Source: Phenylobacterium sp. (lineage in GTDB: Bacteria > Pseudomonadota > Alphaproteobacteria > Caulobacterales > Caulobacteraceae). Taken from it: a DNA stretch of 64,000 nucleotides. Location of the stretch: assembly GCF_013911965.1 (NCBI RefSeq), contig NZ_JACESE010000012.1, positions 1-64,000 of the forward strand, read 5' to 3'. The position numbers and the translations under genes are program-made. Of this stretch, positions 17,231 to 24,819 are shown piece after piece. Each line of letters starts with the position of its first letter. The first letter of the stretch is position 1. The notes beneath the pieces are model-generated. The model had not been told where the DNA came from. It was given only the letters and a program-made list of their open reading frames with translations, and made no database searches.

Positions 17231-17695
17231 TCAGGACCGCCCTTCCGGCGCGCCGTCCAGGCTCAGCCGCACCCACACCGGCCCGCGGCCAAGGACGGGA
17301 AAGGCCACCTGCAGGCTCCGGAGTTGCCGCCTTCGGTCGCGGACCACCACGCGATACTGGCGGGGACGGCGCCATTGCCCGTTGAGCGGCGCCCAGATGC
17401 GCCGAGCGCGCAGGGCCGTCAGCCGATGTCCGCGCGCGACGGCGACGATCGTCTCGAAGTCCGAGGGCCTGGAGGCGAGCAGTCTCCAGGCCAGGACGCA
17501 GGCGGCGGCGAGCAGGAGGCCGCCGCCAGAGACCGCGGCCAAAGGCGCGCCGGCGACGATCAGGCCCAGCGTGCCGACGCCCGCCGGCAGGAACCAGACG
17601 ATCGCCACATCGTGCGGGTGCGGCGCCTGGAGACCGGCATCTTCAGCGGCCTGCGGGCCGCCGGACCAGCCGGCCTTCCTGGCGCCTCCGGTCAT
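17231..17695 (-). CDS. Putative membrane protein of unknown function
   Basis: Function not recognised. The 154-residue product has two adjacent hydrophobic helices (about residues 30-48 and 53-72) separated by a short turn. A basic cytoplasmic-looking C-terminal domain follows, rich in Arg and Trp (RRIWAPLNGQWRRPRQYR). The layout resembles the DUF2244 type, but the motifs do not match well enough to assign it. It starts 9 bases after the end of the response regulator on the same strand, so the two are probably cotranscribed. Confidence 0.65.
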   Translation of the reverse strand: MTGGARKAGWSGGPQAAEDAGLQAPHPHDVAIVWFLPAGVGTLGLIVAGAPLAAVSGGGLLLAAACVLAWRLLASRPSDFETIVAVARGHRLTALRARRIWAPLNGQWRRPRQYRVVVRDRRRQLRSLQVAFPVLGRGPVWVRLSLDGAPEGRS

Positions 17696-17704
17696 CGCCA
17701 GCCC

Positions 17705-18163
17705 CTAGTGCACCAGGCCGCGGGGGCCGCCGGGCCGGATCACGTCGCCACAGAGCTGCTCCATCGCCTCGAAGAGCTGCCGCGCCGAGAAGGGCTTGGA
17801 GATGACCGCGTCCATGCCGGCGGCGAGGCAGGCCTTCTGATCCTGCCAGGTCGCACAGGCGGTGACGCCCAGGATCGCGGTCCGCTCGCGCGGCTCGGTC
17901 TTCTCGGCGTGGCGTATGATCCGGGTGAGCGCCAGTCCGTCGAGGAAGGGCATCTTCACGTCCATCAGGATCAGGTCCCAGCGCGCCTGGCGCCAGGCCT
18001 CCAGCGCCTCGGAGCCGTCGCTTGCGATCACCGGGCAGGCGCCGGCGAAGTCGAGCAGCGCCGCCAGGAGGCGCTGGCTCCTGAGATCGTCATCGGCGAC
18101 GAGGACACGCAAGGGGCCCTCGGCCCCGTCCGTTCGGGCGAAATCTTCCGAGTGGGGCGTCAC
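17705..18163 (-). CDS. Single-domain response regulator
   Basis: A 152-residue receiver-domain protein. The acidic pocket (VADDD), the phospho-acceptor Asp68 (LILMDVKMP), the conserved Thr region (GVTA) and Lys (SKPF) are present. No output domain follows, so it acts through protein contacts, as CheY-like or phosphorelay intermediates do. The sequence is most like the receiver modules of hybrid kinases. It is divergent from the OmpR-type regulator at 18432. Two orphan hybrid kinases at 44-49 kb are possible partners, but nothing in sequence links them. Confidence 0.9.
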   Translation of the reverse strand: MTPHSEDFARTDGAEGPLRVLVADDDLRSQRLLAALLDFAGACPVIASDGSEALEAWRQARWDLILMDVKMPFLDGLALTRIIRHAEKTEPRERTAILGVTACATWQDQKACLAAGMDAVISKPFSARQLFEAMEQLCGDVIRPGGPRGLVH

Positions 18164-18431
18164 GCCGGGCCTCCGCTTTCCGCCGCGACGAAGCCGTCCG
18201 TCGTGGCGTCCTGACCCGCGCTCTTAGCCCGAGCGACGCCATCTCCAGTCGGCCGCCGGCTCGATTTCACAACTTCTTACATTCTGTTCCCCGCGCGTTG
18301 CGAACACGCCGGCCGACCGACATGTTAACGGTGCAGCTGCGCCGTGGAGCGGTCGGCGCGAGGGCGCGCGCTCCCACGCGCCTCGCCCTCACCGACGGCA
18401 TGAGCAGTCCGTTCAGGGGGATGGAACGGCG

Positions 18432-19142
18432 GTGAGGGTCGCGATCCTTGAAGACGAGTCGGCGCACGCCGACCTGATCGAGGCCGTGCTGAGGGCCGAG
18501 GCTCATTCGGCGGTCCGCTTCCGCGCCGGCCGCGAACTGATCACGCGCCTTCGGCAGGAGACCTTCGATCTGCTGCTTCTCGACTGGAATCTCCCCGACC
18601 TGTCGGGTCTGGAGGTGCTCAACTGGGTGCGGACGTCGCTGGCCTCGCCCCCGCCGGTGGTCATGATCACCGCCCGCAACGCCGCGGCCGACGTCGTCTC
18701 GGCGCTGGACGGCGGCGCCGACGACTTCGTGGTCAAGCCGATCGAGCGAAACGTGCTGACGGCCCGCATCCGCGCGGTCCTGCGGCGCGCCTACCCCAGC
18801 GAGACGGCGGTCGGCCGCGAGACCGTCGCCGGCTATCAGTTCGACCCCATGACCGAGACGGTGTCCTGGAGTGGCCAGTCGGCCAAGCTCACCTCCAAGG
18901 AGTACGCCCTGGCCCTGACGCTGTTCCGGAACCTCAACCGGCCGCTGGGGCGCGCCTACCTTCTGGAGAGCATCTGGGGACGCCACCCGAACCTGGCGAC
19001 CCGAACGCTGGACGCCCACGTGTCGCGCGTGCGCCGCAAGCTGAGACTACGGCCGGAATTCGGCTATCGGCTGGCGCCCGTCTACAGCTACGGCTATCGC
19101 CTGGAAGCGATCCACGAACAGCCCGACGAGGCGGACGCGTGA
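18432..19142 (+). CDS. OmpR/PhoB-type response regulator
   Basis: A 236-residue regulator with a receiver domain (residues 1-118; LEDE acidic pocket, phospho-acceptor Asp51, Lys in VVKPIER). A C-terminal winged-helix DNA-binding domain follows (about residues 130-228), with the TSKEYAL and LDAHVSRVRRKL segments of the OmpR family. The start is GTG at 18432. Its TGA overlaps the GTG of the FecR/LysM gene as GTGA, and that gene overlaps the CHASE2 kinase in the same way, so regulator, extracytoplasmic protein and kinase are translationally coupled and likely one signalling unit. Confidence 0.93.
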   Translation: MRVAILEDESAHADLIEAVLRAEAHSAVRFRAGRELITRLRQETFDLLLLDWNLPDLSGLEVLNWVRTSLASPPPVVMITARNAAADVVSALDGGADDFVVKPIERNVLTARIRAVLRRAYPSETAVGRETVAGYQFDPMTETVSWSGQSAKLTSKEYALALTLFRNLNRPLGRAYLLESIWGRHPNLATRTLDAHVSRVRRKLRLRPEFGYRLAPVYSYGYRLEAIHEQPDEADA

Positions 19143-20449
19143 GAACGATGCTGCGCCTGCTGTCCGCCCTTCTCGTCTGGCTCGCGGCGCAATCGGCAGC
19201 CGCAGCCCAGCCGCAGGAGCCCATGGCCGCCTATCAGGTGGTGGCCGGCGACACCCTGATCGCGCTGGCCGGCCGCTATATGGAACAGCCTTCGGACTAT
19301 CTGCTCGTCCAGCAGCTGAACGGCGTCGCCGATCCGCGCAGGCTTCAGCCAGGCACGGTCCTGCAGATTCCGGTCCGCCTGCTGCGCGGCGCCCCGGTCG
19401 CCGCACGGATCGCCGCCTTTCGAGGCCAAGTCACGATCACCGGCCGGGGCGGCGACCGGGCCGCCCGGGTCGGGGCGTCCGTCGGCGAAGGCGCCCTGAT
19501 CACCACCGGTCCGAACGCCTTCGTCACCGTCGAGCTCGCCGACGGGTCGCGCGTCTCCCTGCCGTCGCAAAGCCGGATCCGCGTTGAGCGGCTGCGGCGC
19601 CTTCGGCTGACCGGCGAGATCCATCGCGTCTTCCGCCTCGAGGACGGTCGCAGCACCTCGGTCGTCACCCCGACGCCCGACGCGCGCGGCCGGTTCATCA
19701 TCACGACGCCCGTCACGGTCGCGGCGGTTCGCGGCACCGAGTTCCGCGTCGGCTACGATCAGGAGGCCGGCCGCGCCACGCTGGGCGTCGTCGAGGGCCA
19801 TGTGGCCGACCGGGCCCTGGGTGAGGCGGCCGAGACAATGGTGCCGGCGACCTTCGGGCGAACGAGCGACGCGACCGGCGGCGGGGCGCCCGAACCGCTT
19901 CTGCCCGCCCCCAGGCTGATCGATCCCCAGCGCGAGCAGAGCGAACGGCAAGTCCGCTTGCGCACGACGGCCGTAGAGGGCGCCGGGGCCTATCGCGCCC
20001 AGCTCGCCACCGACCCCGACTTCATCGACGTCTTCGCAGAGCAGCGCAGCCGGACGCCCGACTTCGTCTTCGAGGGGCTGGAAAACGGCCACTACTTCGT
20101 ACGCTTCACGGCCCTGACGCCCGGCGGGCTGGAAGGCCTGCCGGCGGCCTACGGGGTCGGCCGATGGCTCAACGCCGTCGACCTTCTGGCGCCGGAGCAG
20201 ACGAGCGCGGGCCTCGACTTCCGCTGGCGGGCCAGCGGCGCAGGCGAGGCGCTCTACCGGTTCCAGCTCTCGGCCCAGCCGGACATGTCCTCGCCGCTGG
20301 TGGACGTCGACAACCTGTCGGAGGCTCGCTTCGGCCTCGCCGCGCCACCGGCCGGCGTCTACTACTGGCGAGTCTTCGTCCGGCGCTTCGACGAGCGGCA
20401 GATTTCGGAAACGTGGTCATCGGTCCAGCGCCTCCAGATCGGCCGGTGA
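19139..20449 (+). CDS. Secreted FecR-domain protein with LysM module
   Basis: A 436-residue protein with a signal peptide (cut near AAAA-QPQ, residue about 23). A LysM peptidoglycan-binding module follows (about 31-80, YQVVAGDTLIALAGRYM). Next is a FecR domain (about 95-215) with VGEGALITTG, LPSQSRIRV and TPVTVAAVRGTEFRV. The C-terminal part looks like two fibronectin-III-like modules ending in YYWRVFVRR. It probably sits in the periplasm bound to the wall. FecR-LysM proteins often pair with CHASE2 sensors, as here; it may present the signal to that sensor. The start GTG overlaps the upstream stop. Confidence 0.9.
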   Translation: MRTMLRLLSALLVWLAAQSAAAAQPQEPMAAYQVVAGDTLIALAGRYMEQPSDYLLVQQLNGVADPRRLQPGTVLQIPVRLLRGAPVAARIAAFRGQVTITGRGGDRAARVGASVGEGALITTGPNAFVTVELADGSRVSLPSQSRIRVERLRRLRLTGEIHRVFRLEDGRSTSVVTPTPDARGRFIITTPVTVAAVRGTEFRVGYDQEAGRATLGVVEGHVADRALGEAAETMVPATFGRTSDATGGGAPEPLLPAPRLIDPQREQSERQVRLRTTAVEGAGAYRAQLATDPDFIDVFAEQRSRTPDFVFEGLENGHYFVRFTALTPGGLEGLPAAYGVGRWLNAVDLLAPEQTSAGLDFRWRASGAGEALYRFQLSAQPDMSSPLVDVDNLSEARFGLAAPPAGVYYWRVFVRRFDERQISETWSSVQRLQIGR

Positions 20450-22743
20450 GTCCGGAGCCGGCGCCCGCCGCCGCCCGCGCCCGCGCCTTCGCCGCCGAAT
20501 GGCGTCTGACAGCGGCGCTCGCGCTTGCCCTGACGGTCGTGCTCGCGCTGACCGGCGCGACCCAACGCCTGGACAGCATCCTCTACGACGGGGTCCTGCG
20601 CGCCACGCCGCGCCCGGCGAGCGAGCGCATCATCCTAGTCACCATCGACGATTACAGCCTGGCCGAACTCGGCGCCTGGCCTTGGCCGCGCAGCGTTCAC
20701 GCCCGGCTGCTCGACCGGCTGGCCCAGGCCCGCCCTCGCGCCATCGGCTACGATGTCCTCTTCATCGAGCCCGCCCGGGACCCTGCGGAAGACCAGGCGC
20801 TCGCCGGCGCCCTGCGTCGGGCCGGCCACGTGGCCCTTCCGCTGATGGTCGTCACGCCCGGCTTCGACGGGCGGGCCTACGACCTTGTCGAGCCGCCCGG
20901 CGCCGTCGGGCGCTCGGCCGCCGCCCTCGGCCAGGCCAATCTGCACTTCGACGCCGACGGCGTAGTCCGGCGGACCGCGCCGTTCGAACAGGCCGGCGAC
21001 CGGCGCATCCCCCAGCTCATGGTCGCGCTGCACGCCATCGGCGAGGGCGTCGCGGCGCCGGCGGCCGAGCGGCCGACGCAGGACGGCGTCCTGATCCGGC
21101 CGCCCCCGCAGCTCGTCCCCTTCGTGGGCCCGCCCGGCAGCCATCGCGCGATCCCGGCGGCCGCGGTCCTGAAGGGCGAGGCGCCCCCCGCCCTGTTCGC
21201 AGACCGTTATGTTCTGGTCGGCGCGACCGCCAGCGGCCTGCACGATCGCTACGCCACGCCGACGAGCGGCCCGGCCCAGCTGACGCCGGGAATCGAGATC
21301 CACGCCAATATCCTGCAAGCCCTGCTGGAGGGCCGCGCCATCCGGATCGCGCCCCCGGCGCTCCTGGCGCTCCTGTCCTGCCTGCCGGTCATCGCCTTGC
21401 TGCTAGCGCTGAGGCGCCTGGGGCCGCGGGCGAACCTCGTCGCCGGCGCCGGCCTCGTCCTCGGCTGGATCGCCTTCAGCGCCCTCCTCCTCCTGGTCTT
21501 CCGCATCTGGGCGCCGCCCGCGCCCGCCGCCGTCGGGCTTGTGACCCTGTTGCCGCTCTGGGCGTGGCGCAGGCTGGCGGCCGCCAACCGCTACATGGCC
21601 GACGAGCTCGGCAGGTTCGCGCTCGAGCCGGACATCCTCGGCGCCAGCGGCCCCGACCCGCCTGCGGCCGACGTGGTGGCGCGTCAGATCGGCCTGATGG
21701 AGGATGCGATCGCGCGGGCGCGCGATCTCCGGCGCTTCGCCGCCGACGCGCTGGAGAGCCTGCCCGACCCGACCTTCATCCTCAATGCGGGGGGCTGGGT
21801 TCTCTTCGCCAACGCCGCGGCCGCCGCCCAGGTTGGCGAGGCCAAGGGGCGGCGGCTGGAGGACCTGCTGGCCGGCTGGTCGAGGCGCGCCGGCCCGCCC
21901 GTTCCGCAGGCGGGCGTCCCGTCCGCCGGCGAGGAGCTGACCTCGCCGGCCGGCGCGGTCTTCCAGGTCGAGCGCGCGCCTTACGAGAGCGACGGCCCTG
22001 GCGCGGCGGCCTGGATCGTCCGCCTCTCCGACGTGACGGACGCCCGCGCCGCAGCCGCCCAGCGTGAGCGGCTGCTGAGCTTTCTGAGCCACGACATGCG
22101 CGCGCCGCAGGCGGCGATCCTCGCCCTCCTGGAGACGCCGGCCGAGCCGCCCGTGCCCCCGCGCCTCGCCGAGAGGATCGGCGGCCATGCCCGTCGCACC
22201 CTCGACCTGGCCGACAACTTCATCCACCTGGCCCGCGCCGAGGCCAACGCCCTGACCCTCGAACCCCTCGACCTCGCCGACCTGGCGGTCGAGGCGGTCG
22301 AAGCGCTCTGGCCGCTGGCGCAGAAGGCCGGCGTCGCCCTGGCGCTCGAGGGGGACGATGTGGCCCTGCCGATCTGCGGCGACCGCAGCCTCATCGCCCG
22401 GGCGCTGACCAACCTGATCGAGAACGCGCTCAAGCATGGCGCGCCCGCGACCCCGGTCGGCTGCGCCCTCCGGCAGGATGGCGCGTTCGCCGTCTTCGAG
22501 GTGGCCAATGCGGGCCCCGCCATGCCGCCAGGGCAGGCCGAGGCGATCCTCAGGCCCTTCGTGCGCGGCCGCAGCGGCGGCGGCGGCGTCGGGCTGGGCC
22601 TGGCGCTCGTCCAGGAGTGCGCCAGCCGGCACGGCGGCGCTCTGTCGCTCCACAGCCCGCCGGCCGGCGGCGCGGTCTTCGCCCTGCGGCTGCCCCTGGA
22701 CCCGGCCGAAGTGGCCGAACCGCCGCCGTCGCCGGACGGCTGA
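20446..22743 (+). CDS. CHASE2-domain sensor histidine kinase with PAS domain
   Basis: A 765-residue membrane kinase. One N-terminal helix (about 22-40) is followed by a periplasmic CHASE2 domain (about 45-300, ILVTIDDYSLAELGAWPW) and three closely spaced helices (about 305-375). Then come a PAS domain (about 430-530), HisKA with phospho-acceptor His549 (SHDMRAP) and HATPase_c. The N-box NLIENALKHG and the G2 box GGVGLGLAL are intact. In the G1 box the usual DxG is NAGPAMPP, so the adenine-contacting Asp is Asn. The GTG at 20446 overlaps the FecR stop as GTGA. It likely phosphorylates the regulator at 18432. Confidence 0.9.
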   Translation: MSPEPAPAAARARAFAAEWRLTAALALALTVVLALTGATQRLDSILYDGVLRATPRPASERIILVTIDDYSLAELGAWPWPRSVHARLLDRLAQARPRAIGYDVLFIEPARDPAEDQALAGALRRAGHVALPLMVVTPGFDGRAYDLVEPPGAVGRSAAALGQANLHFDADGVVRRTAPFEQAGDRRIPQLMVALHAIGEGVAAPAAERPTQDGVLIRPPPQLVPFVGPPGSHRAIPAAAVLKGEAPPALFADRYVLVGATASGLHDRYATPTSGPAQLTPGIEIHANILQALLEGRAIRIAPPALLALLSCLPVIALLLALRRLGPRANLVAGAGLVLGWIAFSALLLLVFRIWAPPAPAAVGLVTLLPLWAWRRLAAANRYMADELGRFALEPDILGASGPDPPAADVVARQIGLMEDAIARARDLRRFAADALESLPDPTFILNAGGWVLFANAAAAAQVGEAKGRRLEDLLAGWSRRAGPPVPQAGVPSAGEELTSPAGAVFQVERAPYESDGPGAAAWIVRLSDVTDARAAAAQRERLLSFLSHDMRAPQAAILALLETPAEPPVPPRLAERIGGHARRTLDLADNFIHLARAEANALTLEPLDLADLAVEAVEALWPLAQKAGVALALEGDDVALPICGDRSLIARALTNLIENALKHGAPATPVGCALRQDGAFAVFEVANAGPAMPPGQAEAILRPFVRGRSGGGGVGLGLALVQECASRHGGALSLHSPPAGGAVFALRLPLDPAEVAEPPPSPDG

Positions 22744-22755
22744 AGCGGCGCGCCG

Positions 22756-22781
22756 GGAACCCATCGGACGTCACCTCGGTT
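22756..22781 (+). promoter_or_regulatory. EcfG-like promoter (GGAAC-N17-GGTT)
   Basis: GGAAC at 22756-22760, 17 bases, then GGTT at 22778-22781, in the 69-base gap after the CHASE2 kinase stop. It would start a transcript about 25 bases before the ATG at 22813. One base of the -10 differs from the EcfG consensus CGTT. It suggests that the two small membrane genes downstream can be expressed separately from the kinase operon. Confidence 0.45.
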
Positions 22782-22812
22782 CGGCTCTCGCCCCCAACGA
22801 CTGGAGAGCCTC

Positions 22813-23145
22813 ATGACCGACGACGACTATGTCCCCGGCTCGATGGATATCGACGAGCAGGCGCGGACCTATCACCGCTTCCTCTTCCTCGTTCGCTGGG
22901 CCGTGGTGGCCCACGTCGTGGCCGGCACGACCTTCGTGATCGCCTTCTGCACCAGCGCCGGCTGGATGTCGGCTCTGATCGTGGGCGCCATCCTGCTGGC
23001 GATCGGCGTCTTCGTGGCGCGCCGCCTCGACTCCGACGGGCCGGTCGCCCAGGCCGCCGCCCCGCTCATGACCACCCTGGCCGAGAACCACGATCCCATC
23101 GCCCGCCAGACCGGCAAGGCGCCCCACCTGACGCCCGTTTCCTGA
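22813..23145 (+). CDS. aa3-type cytochrome oxidase subunit IV-like small membrane protein
   Basis: A 110-residue protein. The N-terminal part (MDIDEQARTYHRFLFLVRW, from residue 11) resembles the bacterial aa3 oxidase subunit IV family (COX4_pro_2), which is normally a single-helix protein of about 45-70 residues. Here two helices are present (about 27-50 and 52-68), with a hydrophilic tail of about 40 residues containing NHDP. No oxidase genes are nearby, so the resemblance may reflect fold only. It lies downstream of the CHASE2 kinase behind its own EcfG-like promoter and 10 bases before another tiny membrane gene. Confidence 0.6.
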   Translation: MTDDDYVPGSMDIDEQARTYHRFLFLVRWAVVAHVVAGTTFVIAFCTSAGWMSALIVGAILLAIGVFVARRLDSDGPVAQAAAPLMTTLAENHDPIARQTGKAPHLTPVS

Positions 23146-23155
23146 GGAGCTGCCC

Positions 23156-23326
23156 GTGAGTCACGTCACCACCACCGAAACCGCCGCCCATCCGCGTCCC
23201 GCCGCCCAGCGTTCGGGCGGCGTGAACGGAGAGATCATCTTCCTCTGGGTGGCCATCCTGCTGGCGCTCGCCTTCTGGGCGCCGCTGACCTTCATCGTCG
23301 ACAGCGGCATCCTGGCCGCCGGCTAG
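23156..23326 (+). CDS. 56-residue single-helix membrane protein
   Basis: A short gene with a GTG start at 23156 preceded by GAGGAG at a 6-base distance, and a TAG stop at 23324-23326. The product has a hydrophilic Thr/Pro-rich N-terminus, one membrane helix (about residues 27-48, IIFLWVAILLALAFWAPL) and a short tail. No family is recognised. It follows the COX4-like gene by 10 bases and is probably cotranscribed. Its stop shares CTAG with the convergent TIGR02588 gene. Ribosome site, spacing and helix together make it a real gene candidate. Confidence 0.65.
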   Translation: MSHVTTTETAAHPRPAAQRSGGVNGEIIFLWVAILLALAFWAPLTFIVDSGILAAG

Positions 23327-23730
23327 GGCGCGGTGTAGCCCTCGATCCGCAGGTCCAGCACATAGGCCTGCGGATCGCGGGTGAAGAGGAAGGCGCCCTC
23401 GCGACGGGAGTCCCGGGGCAGATAGTCCAGCACGGCTTCGGCCCGTTCCACCACCTCTCCATCCTCGAGGAGTTCGGCCGCCAGCTGCACCGATGCGGCC
23501 GTCGCGTCGCCTTCGTTCCGGGCCTCGAAGCGCAGGGCGTAGCGGCCCTCCACCGGGACCACCGACACCTGTTCGATCATCAGCACGGGCGGCCGCTTCG
23601 GTCCCGCAAGACCGTAGGCGGCCATGTAGCCGGCCGCGCCGAGCACCAGGACCAGGCCCAGCAGGGCGACCGCCCATTCGAGGCGGGAGGTCTTCTCGGC
23701 GACCTTCGGCCGCTCTTCGTCCTGGCTCAT
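23323..23730 (-). CDS. TIGR02588-family protein, partner of TIGR02587
   Basis: A 135-residue protein with one N-terminal membrane helix (about residues 18-42). A soluble domain follows, with the pattern YALRFEARNEGDATAASVQL typical of a beta-sandwich. It matches the TIGR02588 conserved family, which is known to occur as the second gene of a two-gene operon with TIGR02587. Its ATG overlaps the TGA of that gene as ATGA, and its stop interlocks with the 56-residue gene. Function is unknown in the family. The topology suggests a domain exposed outside the inner membrane. Confidence 0.8.
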   Translation of the reverse strand: MSQDEERPKVAEKTSRLEWAVALLGLVLVLGAAGYMAAYGLAGPKRPPVLMIEQVSVVPVEGRYALRFEARNEGDATAASVQLAAELLEDGEVVERAEAVLDYLPRDSRREGAFLFTRDPQAYVLDLRIEGYTAP

Positions 23731-24602
23731 AGGATCAGTCTCGCAAGTGCGGCGCCGACGCCGCCCGGGAAGGCCAGCACGATCCCGGCGCTCAGGCCCT
23801 CCTCGGTCGACAGCCCGTCGAGCCGGCCGAACAGCCACAGAACGGTCAGGCTGACCAGCAGGACGATGGCGTAGCCGGGAATGGTGAACTTCAGCAGGGC
23901 CCCGGCCATGTGCGCATCCGGCGTGCCGCCCCGGAAGTTCACGGCGTAGACCAGGGCGTGCATGAGGAGGAGCGTCGCCGCGAGCAGGGTCAGCTCCTGC
24001 CAGACGGTCATCTTGTAGGCGATCAGCACCATCTCCTCGGTGGGCGCGACGTTGAACGACAGGAAGAGCGCGCCGACGCCCATCAGGAAGAGCTCCCCGG
24101 CGTAGGAGACCGGCTCCTCGGAGCGATCCTGGGACTGGCCGCCGAGCTGGCTGCGCGCGAGCATGGCGCCCAGCGCGCCGGAGGGGATCTGGAGGACGAG
24201 CTTTCCGATGGCTTCGGACAGGCTCATCTGAGGGCCGACGACGCCGAAGATGCTCAAGGTCGCCGCCGCGGCGACGGCGGCCACGACGATCGCGACGAGG
24301 GCGTCGGCGACATCGCCCGCCAGGTCCGCCGTCCGGCGGAAGCCGCCGAAGCGGGACAGCGCCACCAGGATCGGCAAGGTCAGCACCAGCAGCAGCGCGA
24401 TCCGCAGCGGCTGCATGTAGAAGCCCAGCCACCACATCTCCATGGTCATCAGCATGGGCAGGGTGAAGATGAGCGCCCCGGCGAAGGCGCGGCCCAGGCC
24501 GACCAGGAACTGCCGGTTGTCGAGCGGCACGGCGACGGGTTCGCCCCGCCGCGCAGGCTGCGGTGCGGACTCCGCTGAGCTTTGAGGCGTCGCCTGCTCC
24601 AT
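23727..24602 (-). CDS. TIGR02587-family integral membrane protein (DUF2391)
   Basis: A 291-residue protein with about seven hydrophobic helices after a hydrophilic N-terminus of about 35 residues. It matches the TIGR02587 family of unknown function. Polar segments between helices include FNVAPTEEM and AVNFRGGTPDAHMAG. The ATG at 24602 is chosen because GAGGAGG lies 3-4 bases upstream; a longer frame starting near 24830 would run through the promoter. It is coupled to the TIGR02588 gene by ATGA. A strong EcfG-type promoter 44 bases upstream suggests general-stress control of the pair. Confidence 0.82.
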   Translation of the reverse strand: MEQATPQSSAESAPQPARRGEPVAVPLDNRQFLVGLGRAFAGALIFTLPMLMTMEMWWLGFYMQPLRIALLLVLTLPILVALSRFGGFRRTADLAGDVADALVAIVVAAVAAAATLSIFGVVGPQMSLSEAIGKLVLQIPSGALGAMLARSQLGGQSQDRSEEPVSYAGELFLMGVGALFLSFNVAPTEEMVLIAYKMTVWQELTLLAATLLLMHALVYAVNFRGGTPDAHMAGALLKFTIPGYAIVLLVSLTVLWLFGRLDGLSTEEGLSAGIVLAFPGGVGAALARLIL

Positions 24603-24645
24603 GACCTCCTCGGCGCATGTCCCTCGACGGACCTTGGCCGTGCGG

Positions 24646-24671
24646 AACGGGGGAGCGCGAAGGACGGTTCC
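24646..24671 (-). promoter_or_regulatory. EcfG-type general-stress promoter (GGAAC-N17-CGTT) for the TIGR02587/88 pair
   Basis: On the minus strand GGAAC (24671-24667), 17 bases, CGTT (24649-24646): an exact match to the alphaproteobacterial EcfG consensus. The inferred start lies about 38 bases before the ATG at 24602. On the plus strand an overlapping GGAAC-N17-GGTT (24644-24669) points at the OmpA-like lipoprotein gene, so this may be a divergent stress promoter. Confidence 0.6.
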
Positions 24672-24819
24672 GCGCCGTTGCGCGCCGATGAGCCGTTGAA
24701 GCCGCCGGCCCGGCAGGGAACAGGCGAAGGCACGGCCTTGTTCACCCCCTGCCGCCGGGTGAGCCGGTGGCGACCCGCCGGCGGCGCGCCGGCGATCATC
24801 TGGCATGGGAGGCCCGAAG

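Noticed and set aside
18250-18431. Looked for a small RNA in the gap between the two response regulators
   Set aside because: Only promoter-like AT-richer bases were seen; no terminator or structured element was recognised.
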